Program-made: the position numbers and the translations under genes | The notes under the pieces: model-generated | Databases searched by the model: none | Seen by the model: the letters and a program-made list of their open reading frames with translations, nothing else | Told to the model about the DNA's origin: nothing | In this document: one piece after another, positions 1-11,787 of the stretch | Layout of the letters: each line of letters begins with the position of its first letter | How positions within the stretch are numbered: the stretch's first letter is position 1 | Assembly: GCF_004379255.2 (NCBI RefSeq) | Contig: NC_056044.1 | Location: 3,125,001-3,189,000, forward strand | DNA from: Salvia splendens | Taxonomy: Eukaryota; Streptophyta; Magnoliopsida; Lamiales; Lamiaceae | DNA: 64,000 nucleotides | Reading direction: 5' to 3'

Positions 1-697
1 TAATAGGTGTGGCAACCACCACCCTATTCTACGTCCTCTGCGGCTGCCTCGGCTATGCCGCCTTCGGAAACAACGCTCCCGGCAACTTCCTTACTGTGTT
101 TGGCTTCTACGAGCCCTTCTGACTTATCGACTTCGCCAACATGTGCATCGCTGTCCATCTCATCGGAGCTTATCAGGTAGCACGAAAAAAACAGGAACCC
201 TAAGAAACTATAAACTATCTCGTATTTTATCTCATCAATTTTTCACCATATCATTCGCGAAACAGGTGTTCGCGCAGCCTTTATTCGGCTTCGTGGAGAG
301 TCGCTGCAGGCAGAAGTGGCCGGAAAGCAAGATGCTCACCAAAGATTACGCGGCCCGTGTTCCTCTGTGCGGAGTTTACGACTTCAATGTGTTCAGATTG
401 GTGTGGAGATCAGTGTATGTGATAGTAACAGCAGTGATTGCAATGATCTTCCCCTTCTTCAACCACTTCCTCGGCCTCATCGGAGCAGCCTCGTTCTACC
501 CTCTGACCGTGTACTTCCCCATAGAGATGCACATTGCGCAGGCCAAAGTGCCCAAGTACTCCAGCAGATGGGTGTGGCTGAAGATCCTCAGCTGGGCTTG
601 CCTGATTGTGTCACTCATCGCGGCGGCTGGATCCGTGCGAGGGCTCGCCGACGACGTGAAGACGTACAAGCCTTTCCAGAGTCGAGCTCATGAATAG
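1..697 (+). CDS. Amino acid permease (AAP family), C-terminal part, interrupted by a stop codon
   Basis: This is the C-terminal part of a proton-coupled amino acid permease, an integral plasma-membrane carrier of the AAAP superfamily; the gene begins left of the window. The first exon (1-176, codons starting at position 3) reads through family motifs such as GCLGYAAFGNNAPGNF and FYEPF. An 89-bp phase-0 intron follows (177-265, GT-AG). The last exon (266-697) encodes VFAQPLFGFVES, KWPESK and several hydrophobic helices, and ends with TAG at 695-697. Codon 120-122 is TGA where family members usually have Trp, and the frame stays open and recognisable on both sides of it. Unless this is a sequencing error, the product would lose its last roughly 160 residues, including several membrane segments. 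A polyadenylation-like AATAAA lies near 850. The family call is firm; whether the gene is functional is open. Confidence 0.85.
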   Translation, partial: NRCGNHHPILRPLRLPRLCRLRKQRSRQLPYCVWLLRALLTYRLRQHVHRCPSHRSLSGSTKKTGTLRNYKLSRILSHQFFTISFAKQVFAQPLFGFVESRCRQKWPESKMLTKDYAARVPLCGVYDFNVFRLVWRSVYVIVTAVIAMIFPFFNHFLGLIGAASFYPLTVYFPIEMHIAQAKVPKYSSRWVWLKILSWACLIVSLIAAAGSVRGLADDVKTYKPFQSRAHE

Positions 698-1188
698 AGC
701 ACATGTAGAGCTAGATCCTGTTCAATCTATGAGTTCAAGATCCAAACATTATTTACCTGCATTTCAGCATTTAGTGATTCTGTAGAGATCAATTATCACC
801 ATATGAGAACTGTATGCCCATTTGAATGAGATAAGCTTAGTTTTAAACCAATAAAGGCTACAATATGAGCATCAATACATCGATGTCGACTACCTTATGT
901 GCATAATGTAACGCGATAAAGAAACTAACACTACACAGCATGTTAGAGGGTAAAGATAAACAAGCATGCACAGATATGTAGTATCCTATTCTATTGAAGC
1001 AACAGAGGTTGGTTTCTGTTCTAACGTTTTCGAAAATTTGCAAGTATCACCACATTTGCTTCGCACCATCCATGGAGTAGATTCCTACAGCCTGAAAAAC
1101 AAGTACAGATTAGTGGCAAGGCCATAATCTGGCAAAAGCTTAGAACAGTCTATGTGTATTACAAATGTAATACCATGATATCAACGAT
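698..1188. other. 3' untranslated and intergenic DNA between convergent genes
   Basis: This gap separates the stop of the permease gene (+) from the stop of the KH-domain gene (-). It should hold both 3' UTRs. The short open frames here show no recognisable protein features. Confidence 0.6.
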
Positions 1189-4100
1189 TCAGGCTGCTTC
1201 AGTCTCGCAAATTACAAATGCTTGAATTAGACTCTGTGCAGCATTGGTCTGCTCGGGAGTCCCAGAAATTATGATCACGGTTTCTGATGCCCCAGGTTTA
1301 GGATCGGTGATGGTAACTTTTGCGTCTGAAATCTGATAAGATAAAACACAAAACACAAGAAAATTTGATGGTTCTGAACTTTGACTTCATCTAATGAGCC
1401 AATGAAATATATTGATATGAATATCCATCATCTATTCAAATATGCGTGTACATATATAGCGGAATGATCAAATAAAAACCATTATTATTCTACTAACCGA
1501 GACCAGCTATTTCCATAGATCTTGATTGTTGGATGATCAAGATTGAATTTTTAAAGGGGGGATTATGCTTTTTACTCACAAAACAATTATTTCTCTATGA
1601 TATGCCTTTTTAACCATAAAGCAATGCTTTTTCTATGTTTATGCTTCTTTATGCACAAAATATTATGCTTTTACATATTGCAGTAATATTTTAGTCACAG
1701 TTAACAAATTGAAAAGCAAAACCAAACTTGGCCTTCTTCAGATGCATACCTCGCGAATTTGTCTAAGGCACCCACCTTCCTCTCCATAAATAGCAGGAAT
1801 AACAAAGCGAGGAACAACAACCTCAACAGTTGTGCTTGTGATAACAGGTTGATTTCCACTGCAATGGCAAGCTAAACAACTAAATACAAAACCAAGAAAG
1901 TAAATTCAAACACAATAACATTGACACTCCAGAAGTACAAACCCTGCAAATCCACCAAGTCTTCTTTGAGGACCACCTGGATAGTCTGGAAATCCCATAG
2001 CACCAGGTCCTTCCATTGGTCCCTGCAACCCGCCATTTTACGAAATGAGTAAATAAATAGTGTGATGTTATATGGTTTTCCACCACCACTTAGCAATAGG
2101 CATACATACAAATGCCCCCAAGGGCTAGAAGATTTAAAAGGCATCCCGCTCAAAAAAAAATGCACCACATAATATTTATCAGGGTAAATCTATATCCTGC
2201 AAGTTTGCTATGTAGTTCAATCGTAGATCTCATAGGTTTATACCTGGGTTCCCCATGGTGCTCCAGGAGGCATTCTTTCAGACATATGAGGAGGGATCCC
2301 TGACCTTGGAAAATCATGAGCAAAATGAGGGCGATCATCATGTGGATGGAAGCCACCAACTGGAGGACGGCCCCCAGGACCATCAAAATTGTTAAATGGT
2401 GGACCTCGATTAGAGAATGTTCCGGGAGGCGAAAACTCTCTTCTTCCCACGTATGAGGGAAACGGGGGCATTTGCTCCATAAATGCTGGGTTTGGATGGT
2501 GAACCATAGGTGGAAATGCATCACGAAAGAAATGGTTCTTCAACCTTGTTGTTATCTGCATAAGAGCCTCTTGAACTACTTCAAAGTCTCCACTCACCTA
2601 CAATTTCATATGACAGAAGCAAAAATAAAGGTCAGATAAAAGTCCTACAATGTTTTCACCCCCTTTATTCAGATTAATCATATGCAAGTTCCAAGGACGT
2701 TTGATGGTTTCATGTCATGCATACCTGAACAACTTCCTCATTTTCTGAAGCATTCTTTGGAACCTGGTCTTTACCAAGAATACGGATGTAAGCTCCGGTT
2801 GACTTTCTCATTTCAGCAATGACTGAACCACCCTTACCAAGAAGACATCCGATTTGATGAGATGAGACAAGGAGTTTCGCAAGCATGGTGTTATCCTTGC
2901 TTTCAGGAGCAGACCTAAATATTCTTGCTTGCACTCGAAGCACCGCATCTTGTGGGGGAGATATTCCATCATCCAGGTGCTACATTAATTGGAAATCAGC
3001 CATCATTTTGGGCCTCTTACATTTATTAGTTCAAAAGTGAAAGTAAGGAGTATGTGAAATTTTAGAGATGTAAACAACGCGAAGAATAAAAAACATACAG
3101 CAGGACCAGATATGATAATTATGCGATCTTCCGCGTCACCTGTACCCTCTAGAACCTTGATATCACAGCCAGATTCATGTTGAAGAGCTTTGACGATAGA
3201 ACCTCCCTTTCCAATTACACCACCCACCTTTTCCTCATTACACAGTACCCGGTAAGTTATAACTTCAGGAGGAAAATTCATTCTACCAGGAATGCCATTG
3301 TCACCATCATGAAATCCAGATGGATAGGGTGCTCCATGTCCATGGAATGGACGATTCGGAGGTGGGAACCTATCCTGCCTAGGAGTATCAAAGGAATGAG
3401 ATGGCTTGACCGGAAAAGGATCCTGATGCTTAGGAATATGCTCAAGCAGCTGTTGGGAAACAGAAAGAAGAGCTTTCTTGATGGCATCAAGAGTACCAGA
3501 TATCTGCAAAAGAGAATGCAATGTCAAACTATACTCAATCATCAAACGATAATTATGTTTTTAAAGCTTTTCGTATTTAACCATGTGCTACCTCTGTCCA
3601 CGAAAAATAGTCTTGGTAGTGGATGGCACAAGTTTTAATACAAAATTGGTAAATTAAGAGGGATAGAGGAAAATAGAGGTATAAGTATTCATAGTGGAAA
3701 AAATGGGACCCGCACTGATGAATCGATAGAGATTAATTTTGGTGGACAGACCAAAATGAAAAGCATGACTATTATTTGTGGACGGAGCTAGTATTTATTG
3801 TTATTTAAAATTCAGCAATGATTGATAAGCTTGCTGCATTTTAAGATCTTGATCTTAGTCATGGATTTATATCTCAAATTTGTCAAAATAACATTCATCA
3901 CTACATGATGTCCATGACAAATATATTTAAGTACATTTTGCACATATACGTACACATGGTAACGAGTGTGGAAGCAGTCTGAAAATTGAAATGCAGTTAG
4001 CTGTGTGTCAAAAAATGCGCCAAATACAACGAAGATGGAAGTACCTGAACCAATTCATCAGAAGAAGATGCACAAGAAGGCAGTTTATCCTTTGGAAGAA

Positions 4101-4749
4101 TTCGTATCTGCGCTCCACTTTCAGATGACATTTGTTTTATCACACTGCCAGCTTTTCCTAACAAACAGCCTACTTGACCAGAGAAGACAAGTAGCCTAAC
4201 AACAGATGAAGATGGTTTTTTACTTTCTTCTTCTCCTTCCTTAGTCTCAGCAAACACATCAACCATTTTATCAAACACAACTAGCAAAGCTTTCTGAACA
4301 GCTGAATTTTCTTTGTCCTTATCTGATTTAGAGTCATCAACTGGACCATCCTGCTCTTTGTTTCCTTCCCCATCTTCTTCACGGTTCTCATCGGACTCAG
4401 GGATTTTCGTCTCCTCGTTTTCATCCTTAACCTGCTCACTCGTCATTTCCTTAGCTTTATCTAGAGCTACTATAATTATGACTCTTTCATCACAACCAGG
4501 GACTGTTTCCTCAACGCGGACTTTTGCTCCAGTCTCTTGGCGTATTTGAGATATGTTGCTGCCACCTTTTCCAATCATGCCACCAATTTTGGAAGCTGGG
4601 CAAAGTACTCGTATAACCTTGCTAGGTGTTGCATTAAATGGTGCAACACCAGAACCCAAAGCTGCTGATTTTTGCCACTTCCTTCTACCACTTCCATCTG
4701 TAGGACTTTGGTCTAGTGGCCTCTTAGCAGGTGTAACTTGAGCCGACAT
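1189..4749 (-). CDS. Five-KH-domain RNA-binding protein
   Basis: The gene has seven coding exons: 4749-4045, 3503-3099, 2979-2725, 2597-2244, 2022-1943, 1858-1750 and 1332-1189. All junctions are GT-AG and join in frame to 683 residues. It is a plant poly(C)-binding/HEN4/RCF3-like protein expected to bind RNA in the nucleus. Four KH domains carry clear GxxG loops: KH1 (IGKGGSNI, about residues 59-66), KH2 (LGKAGSVI, about 197), KH3 (IGKGGSIV, about 332) and KH4 (LGKGGSVI, about 417). The fifth (about 611-680) is spread over exons 6 and 7 and has the degenerate loop GEEG. A strongly acidic stretch of about 50 residues (about 100-150) splits KH1 before its last helix. A Pro/Gly-rich linker (about 456-600) precedes KH5. 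The ATG at 4749 lies just downstream of a probable 5' UTR intron. The closest named relative cannot be settled by eye. Confidence 0.9.
3591..3788. mobile_element. Stowaway-like MITE in intron 1 of the KH gene
   Basis: The left end CCTCTGTCCACGAAAAAT and the right end, read on the opposite strand as GCTCCGTCCACAAATAAT, form terminal inverted repeats. TA dinucleotides flank both ends (3589-3590 and 3789-3790). The 198-bp length, the CTCCGTCC terminus and the TA duplication fit Tc1/mariner-derived Stowaway MITEs. Confidence 0.65.
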
Positions 4750-6060
4750 CCCTCAAGATCCCACCAATAAAATGACAGCTTCTGTCAAGAATTTTAATAA
4801 CATGAATCTAGAACACGAATATATTGCAAACACAAGCTCTGAAATGTAAAGTAAATTAAATTAGATGTTCCATTCCATATTAAGGTAGGATCCTAGTTGG
4901 AAAAATCGGGTTATGATTTGATGGATCTGCACATGACAACAGAATCATAATGTAAAACAATATCAGATGGTTCTAATGTTCGACGAATTCAATGAAGTCC
5001 CAAGATGTATGGCAAACATTATTACAATCTCACTATATACTACACATACTCGCACTATAGGGATTTGATCACAAATTCACAACCATGACAACCGGCAAAC
5101 TGAAACAGCACACCATATACATCAACCATTTTTCATTCTAAACGACTTAATGATCCCCATACACGTTTAAAAAGAAACATGTTTCCACTACTTTCAACCA
5201 CGCACAATAAATTTCAGGATAATGTGTGACTCATCGCGCTTAAATGACCTTTCTAGGGCATGGCCAAAATTCAGACCTAGCACAAACAATTAAATCAACA
5301 CACAGAGGAAACAGAAAATCCTAAATCCAAAACATCTAATAAATTGAATTTCATATAAAAAGGAAATAAGAACACAGCTTGCATTCAGCTATCAGTACCA
5401 AATGTATCCTTCCATGTCTCAAGAAAATTCCATACTTCATTCACTAATATATGAATTTCTATTGAATTCCCACGAGATCACGCAATTAAACTTCAATTAT
5501 GAGTTAAACCGCATCGAATACATCAAAGGCCCACAGACTAATGAACATGCATGAAAAATACATATTCTAATTCGATAAAAAAAAATCCCAGAGAAGAAAT
5601 TAATAAGGGCATCTCGAACCCAACGGCATTCTGCTCCAGCTAAACACTAAGGAAAACGCATTATAGGATTCTAATTTTCAGATTCCCAACACCTGAAACG
5701 CAAGCTGTTCGCAAATGCATTTTCCATTTTGTGTTTTGAAGATTCCACATTAGTTAGCCCCCTTATGCTAGGTGATCACTCATGCTTTGAACACAGAAGC
5801 AAATTTGATCTAAGATTTAGGGATTTTAAAATTGGGGGAATTCGGATCTGACCTTAATTCGAACAAACAAAGGGCGACGGCGGCCCGGTGGCTGTCGACG
5901 ATGAGCGACGGAGACTACTGAGGCAACGCGACTGCTCACGAGCTGGACTTTTGAAGACGGACGGACGGAAATGTGACGGCGCTGGCGAGGGGCTGTTGGT
6001 TGCAGTCGGCGGCGGCGAGCACGGCGAGAACAATGGAAGGTGCAGTAGACGCGAGTGAGT
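4750..6060 (-). other. Probable 5' UTR exon and leader intron of the KH gene
   Basis: A GC-richer patch at about 5860-6060 looks like a transcribed leader. A donor-like AAG/GTCAG on the minus strand near 5855 and an acceptor-like TTGACAG near 4785 would give a leader intron of about 1.07 kb ending just before the ATG. Leader introns are common in plant housekeeping genes. No cDNA evidence is available, so the splice sites are inferred. Confidence 0.4.
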
Positions 6061-6164
6061 GAGAGGCAGGAGTTTAATATTATTAATTGTTTGTAGATTT
6101 GTTTATTTTTTGGTAAAAACATTGGAGTATATGTTAATTTGAGAATTATTGAATTCATTTTCTC

Positions 6165-6240
6165 GGGTTCGGCCCGGCCCATTTGTGCTAATTATCCTAC
6201 TATAACTGGAATGGAAATTATTACTTGGGCCAATCCTCTT
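6165..6240 (-). promoter_or_regulatory. Site II-type GGCCCA/TGGGCC motifs upstream of the KH gene
   Basis: GGCCCA at 6176-6181 and TGGGCC at 6226-6231 lie just upstream of the inferred leader exon. Such motifs are typical of TATA-less plant promoters of RNA-processing and ribosomal genes and are bound by TCP factors. The assignment rests on motif and position only. Confidence 0.4.
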
Positions 6241-6284
6241 TTGTGTACTTATTAGTCGGCCCTTTTAAAAGTAGGAATGATGTA

Positions 6285-6547
6285 CTCTCTTCGTCCGCTA
6301 ATAAATTTCTCATTTTCAATCGGAATGGGTTTTAAGAAATTATTTAATTTTATAAAGAGAAATAGGTAGAATAAAGTTAGTCGAATGTAAGTCCTAGTTT
6401 TATATAATGATTTTATAATCAAACGGGAGTTGAGTGACTTAGTAGAATGTGGGGTTCACTTGCTAAAAATAGGTAAAAGTGAAATTGGACATTTATTGGT
6501 GGATGATTGAAAAAAGAAAAATGAGTCATTTAATGGCGGACGAATAG
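6285..6547. mobile_element. Stowaway-like MITE
   Basis: The left end CTCTCTTCGTCCGC and the right end, CTATTCGTCCGCC on the opposite strand, are inverted repeats. The interior (for example AATAAAGTTAGTCGAATGT, and a GTGGGGTTCAC tract) matches the two elements at 45239-45478 and 45646-45895 read on the other strand, so these belong to one family. Confidence 0.65.
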
Positions 6548-6551
6548 AATT

Positions 6552-6802
6552 TTAGGTATGCATTCTCCGAGGCTTTAATGTGTGTAGGCTGGGAGCCAAG
6601 GAGGGTCGTCGACTGAGGCATTGAATAGGGCGGCCTTGACCTCTACCAGAGGCAGGGAGGTTGTCGATGTCGGTGGCTAGAATAACACCAGCCAATGCAA
6701 GAATTTCGAGATAGAGGAAGAAGCTTGAAAGGATTTTGATATAGAAGCAATATTGTTTCACTTATTTGGTAGAGTTGATTTATTTCCCTTTTAGTATTTA
6801 TA
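6552..6802 (-). pseudogene. Possible decayed small secreted-peptide gene
   Basis: On the minus strand a TATAAATA box (6802-6795) precedes an open frame that encodes a hydrophobic stretch (SSFFLYLEILALAGVIL) and then a short basic tail with one Cys (RGQGRPIQCLSRRP), ending at 6552. This resembles a signal peptide plus a short peptide. No in-frame ATG lies between the TATA box and the hydrophobic segment, so the frame is either a relic with a lost start or a chance ORF. I do not recognise the family. Confidence 0.2.
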
Positions 6803-6829
6803 TCTGAAACAACGTCTTTTCGATACAAT

Positions 6830-9268
6830 GAGCTATTGTGGCAGCTTTTATTTTGCCACGTCGTTTTTAAATTTGACTGGTGGGAATTAACTACACACTC
6901 AAAATCATGTATGAAGTGAAGTGAAAAATATCATTTAAACTATAGAAAAATATCATACCTAATATTAGAGAAAATATCACACTTAGTTCTAGGTACCCCA
7001 ATTTTATGAAATTTTAAAAATGTCCTCCATGTCAGGGATATTTTCGGTGAAAAAATAAGCCAAACAGTGAAAAAAAATACCATGAATGAAATTACCCCTA
7101 AGTCCAGAGATAATTCATAATATTTTTAAAATTCAAAAAATATATATGTGCAACCAAGTTCAGATATCATTTATGTAGCTCACTCTATTATTAAAAGTTG
7201 ATAAGATTTATGCCATTCAATCTTGTCTAGTTGAGTTTTGTCAAAATAGTAAGTAGTAACATTACTTTAATGAAAAAGAGTAAAAGTGAAGAAAGATTTT
7301 AACAAAGTTCATTGGTTTATAGATTCATTAAGTTGGCATTAATTTGTACTTGTTCCTATTGTATTTATTGACTTTTTTTAATGAATACAAACAAACTTAC
7401 TTGCAAAATAGAATGAATCTTTTGTGTACTACTAGTAATAGGTGGAATAAAAGTCAATGGTGTCTATTTAATAAACTCGCCCTCTAGCATTTTTAATCGA
7501 TGAAAATACGTAGAATTCAATCATCACCACTTCACTAAAATGAACACACACCTATAACATGAAGTATTTCATTCTATGGGTTAGATGATCGATTAACTAT
7601 ATTTAAAAATATTTTGCACAGTGCGTTGTAATGTGATTTTTTATATGATTTATTATTTTTTTCATACATAATATATAGTATATTAATTATAAAAAAATAT
7701 AGTAAAATTCCTATAACATTATTTTCTGCATCCGCAACTGACTAAACATAAATTCTTCTTTCACTGGAAAAACGTTTTATTGAGGTTTTTTTCTACAAAT
7801 AAATAGATTAGGAACATGCATCTCGACGTAAAGGTAAGCATCGGAATTCTTTGCATCTTATCTATTTTTTTAACAAACTTTTTTCTAAGACTTTTACCTA
7901 TTTAGAAAAATAAGTCATGCATGTCTTGTTCTGAGTGGAGCACTATGACTATATATTTGCTTTATTAAAAAGCGACTCATATCTTATTTTATTACAAATA
8001 TAACCACTCTGATTAGATTAGTATCACCAAGGACGAATATACAACATTTTCAATTTCATAATATGAGTGTAGGGACAAATTTATATGGATTAGGATGCAT
8101 ACATTTTCTTTATTTTTGTTTTAGATGGGAATAGAGGGGATTGGTTGGTGTTTACATACTTTTTTATATTTTAGTTGCCTCTCGTGAATTTGCTCTACAC
8201 TTTCATCTAATATTCGCAATAAGTTTAATTGAGAAAATTAAATAGCCAAATACGTCATGATTACGAACTATCACCAATTTGCAAATTTCAACATCATTTT
8301 TTTTGCAATTGAAACGCAACCACAATTTGTGACTGGCCTTTGGGGTCATGGATTTTTTGCCATTTGAATTCTTATATTCGGCATTCTTACAACCTCACAA
8401 AGAGAATGGTATCAAATGTAGAAAACAACTAACGAAGCATTGAAAGATAGTAACTACTTGATGTTATTTTCAGCATATATGTTTGATTTCGATATATATT
8501 CATATTCTACGTAAATATCACTGACTTAGATTTTTCTGTGGATTTCAAAAGTAGTCAATTAAATGACGATCTTTTGGATTTTGAATAATTTTTTCATGGA
8601 AAAAATCAGAAAGTATCCTAAGTAGTGGTATAAGCGGCTATTACCCTTTATATTTTTTATTTTTTTCTTTTTTTGCAAAAATACAATGGGATTTATGCGA
8701 TTGATATTTGGGTCGAATGTTTTTTAAAAGAAGGAAATGTTGATGTATGTACGTTTCATTCATTTTGGTTGAGTGACGATTGAGAATTTTGCCACAGATT
8801 GTGATTTCACTATAATCCAATATAATTAAGGCTCATCGAAGGTTCCAATGGCAAGAAATAAAAAAATATTGATATTTGATTACAATAATTACTTAAATTC
8901 CTTTTTGTTAGAAATTAACCAGAAAAGATTATCATGTGATATAATTAAAGTTTAAAACCATTATATTCCAAAATAAAAAGGAAAGTAATTAAAAATTGGT
9001 TTTAGCTCTTTACTCCTATTTAAAATTTAATTCTCACTTAATTACATCCTTATACAGTTATACTATTTTATCATGCCAGCGTATGATTAGTATTTCAAAT
9101 AGGAGTATATAAACTATACAGTTCATGTGAAACATGCATATATATTAACAAGATTATTTAATTACTTCAATTTTTGATAGTATCGTGATTCGTGAGTTCC
9201 AAATCACTACCAATGTTAGTCCAATTAAAATATCATCCTCACATTTAAAGTGCGGAGAAATGCATTAT
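6830..9268. other. AT-rich intergenic DNA, no gene seen
   Basis: This stretch is low-complexity, AT-rich sequence with no supported ORF, tRNA or clear terminal-repeat element. Confidence 0.6.
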
Positions 9269-9271
9269 TTA

Positions 9272-9813
9272 GAGCATCCGCATCGGCGTCTCGATGCGGG
9301 TGCTCCGCCGCGTCTCGCAGCCTGGGGGAGGGGTGGTTGGCGGGCTGTCTCGCCATGCGCGTCGGCTACGTGGCGAGCAGCGGTTGGGGCGTGACGCCCA
9401 CTCGCCGGCTATGCGAGTAGGCGTCGATTTTAGACTATTTTAATTTTTTTTAATCTGAAAAAAAAATTGACTTTTTTTATAATTTAAGTGTGCGATTTTT
9501 AATTTCTAGTATTTTAAATTATGTTTTTTTTAATTTTTTTAAAGATTTTAATTATTTGTTTTTTTTTATTTTTTAGGATTTTAAATTGTAAATTTCTTAT
9601 TTAATGAAGTGTGTGTTTGTTAATTGAATTTGTTGGAAATAAAAATAAAAAATGAAATTGAATGAATAGTTAATGGATGAGATGGTTAAGAGATGGAGAA
9701 ATGCATGTGTTGTCTCTTAGTTAAGAGATGAGGTAAAAGGTGCAGTGGGGCCCATGAATAATGAAGGGATGAGACGGTTAAGAGACAGTATTGAGACAGG
9801 GATGCGGATGGCC
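9272..9813. mobile_element. Harbinger-like MITE with GC-rich left end
   Basis: The left terminus GAGCATCCGCATCGGCGTCTC pairs with the right terminus read on the opposite strand, GGCCATCCGCATCCCTGTCTC. TTA lies before the left end and TAA after the right end, close to the TWA target preferred by PIF/Harbinger elements. The left 130 bp is GC-rich and the interior is AT-rich with no coding capacity. Confidence 0.6.
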
Positions 9814-9816
9814 TAA

Positions 9817-11042
9817 GCACGGGACATATCTACCAAACTATGTTGGGAAAAGTATGAGTATTTTTTTTAATTGTTTGGTAATATTTATTTTAAGAAGAAT
9901 TAAATTCGATGGCGTTTGTTGTCAAGAAAAAGGTCACTGAATATCATTATTTTATTATATACTACTATCACATTGCTCGAGACAAATGAACATGCAATTA
10001 ATTATATGCTAAATTCTCAGCCGTATGTGCTTTGTAGATAATTAGTGACATGTTTAGAAAAAAATTAGAGGAGAGGTGAACGAGATAAAGGAGAGGAATA
10101 AGTTTCTTTATGCAAATTAAAATCTGATTAGTTAGGTAGAATTCAAAATTTTATACTGAGAATTGAAATTTTGGTGAGCACTAAGGATGATGAGCAAACA
10201 TATATAATCAATAAATAAGAGTTTAATGAATAAATATACTTTATGTGCATGATTTTCGATATTTCAACAGTTAAAAGTTTATAAAAGAACTGTTTGATAC
10301 ATTTATTCAGTATGACAAATTATTGGTTAACCAAATCGTATTGAGGCTTAAAGTGGCAAAGCAAAGAAGTTTGTGTTGTGGTATTATAAAATTTCATACT
10401 ATAAATCAAGTGAAAATGTAAGGTGGCAATAATTGTGGAAGAATTAACTATAATGGATTCTTGTTCTGCTCTATTTGTAAAAACTAATTTCTACAAAAAG
10501 AAAAGAGAGAGAAAATTATAGGAACCATTCTTGCTGACATTAACATATGACATGTTGAGGTGATGAATGGGTATGAATCAAACATAAAAGCATAATAGAT
10601 AATGACCCTTTAACACCTCCCTCGCCATTCGACTTGTCAAATATGATTAGTTTTTTTGAAATTATTTTCAAGAGAATATCATTGAGATATACTATTATTA
10701 TTATGGCGGTCTCATTTATATTATGAAAACCTATATTTTATATTCCCTTCGTCCTAAGATAGTTAAGTCGTTTTTTTTAGGAGATTTTGTTTGGTTTTTG
10801 ATGTTCTTGCTGTTTGGCCATCGATTGCAATAGTAGTGTGTTTCTTGATTGATCTTTTTTCTTTCTTTTGGTTTATTCTTGGTTTTTTAAGGATTGTGAG
10901 ATGTTTGTGGCAGTCCTGACCTTTGCTTTTCTTTTTTTTTTTTTTTCTGTTTCTGTTTTTGTTGTGACTCTAATTCACTTGCACTTTTGAATTTTTAGTT
11001 CGCCATCAAATCATGACTTGAGCATGCTGCTTATAGTTATAA
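9817..11042. other. AT-rich intergenic DNA, no gene seen
   Basis: No supported coding region or RNA gene. The stretch contains poly-T tracts near 10930 and otherwise plain AT-rich sequence. Confidence 0.55.
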
Positions 11043-11779
11043 GAAGGAACATCTTTTTAGGTCCACGAACTTTGCCGTAGGTCCGTGAACTTTGAAAATA
11101 TCATTTTAGGTCCGTCAACTATAAGTTAATATCATTTGAGGTATTTTGAACTTTTTTCAGACGAAAATGTCCTTAAGGCCTTCAAAGGGCAATTTGAACA
11201 ATTCTTTCGTCACTCATCTTGCATCAAACACCTATAGTCCAATAATTTTTATATTTAAATTTAATTTGGATGGTAATTGATCTCATTCTGAAATTCATAT
11301 AAATAATACTCCGAATGACAATCCAAATTAATAGCTATCCAATTTTAAAACAAATAAACTAAATATAATTCACAAATCACATATAGTAAGTTCTTAAAAT
11401 TCAGTTAAGATTAAAAAAATAAAATAAAGTATCTAAGTCCCGATTCACTATCCCTATATAATTGGTCATCTAATAATTGAAAAATGTACTATTTTTTAGG
11501 GCAAATTTTAATTATATTTAAATCCAGTTTGGATGGTAATTGAATTAAACAATAGTAAAAAAAATTGTTGGACTCTAGGTGTTTGACGTAAGATGAGTGG
11601 CGAAAGAATTGTTCAAATTGCCTTTTGAAGACCTTAAGGGCATTTTCGTCCAAAAATTTTCAAAATACCTCAAATGATATTAAGTTATAGTTGACGGACC
11701 TAAGATGATATTTTCAAAGTTCACGGGCCTAAAATGATATTTCGGCAAAGTTCGTGAACCTAAAAAGATGTTCCCTCTG
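11043..11779. mobile_element. Non-autonomous element with about 200-bp terminal inverted repeats (MULE-like)
   Basis: The left arm (about 11043-11245) and the right arm (about 11565-11779) are near-complementary. Examples are GGAACATCTTTTTAGGT at both tips and CAATTTGAACAATTCTTTCG deeper in. The sequence GTTATAA abuts both tips (11036-11042 and 11780-11786) and may be a target duplication. The AT-rich core carries no ORF. Long inverted repeats without coding capacity fit a Mutator-like foldback element; the superfamily is inferred. The tips themselves contain short tandem copies of a 'GTCCGTGAACTTTG' unit. Confidence 0.7.
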
Positions 11780-11787
11780 GTTATAAA

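Noticed and set aside
858..1043. Minus-strand ORF downstream of the permease gene
   Set aside because: Short, lies in a 3' UTR/intergenic region, with no recognisable domain.
5826..6182. 118-residue minus-strand ORF in the KH-gene leader
   Set aside because: It covers the predicted UTR exon and promoter, has compositional Arg/Pro bias from GC-rich leader sequence, and no homology was recognised.
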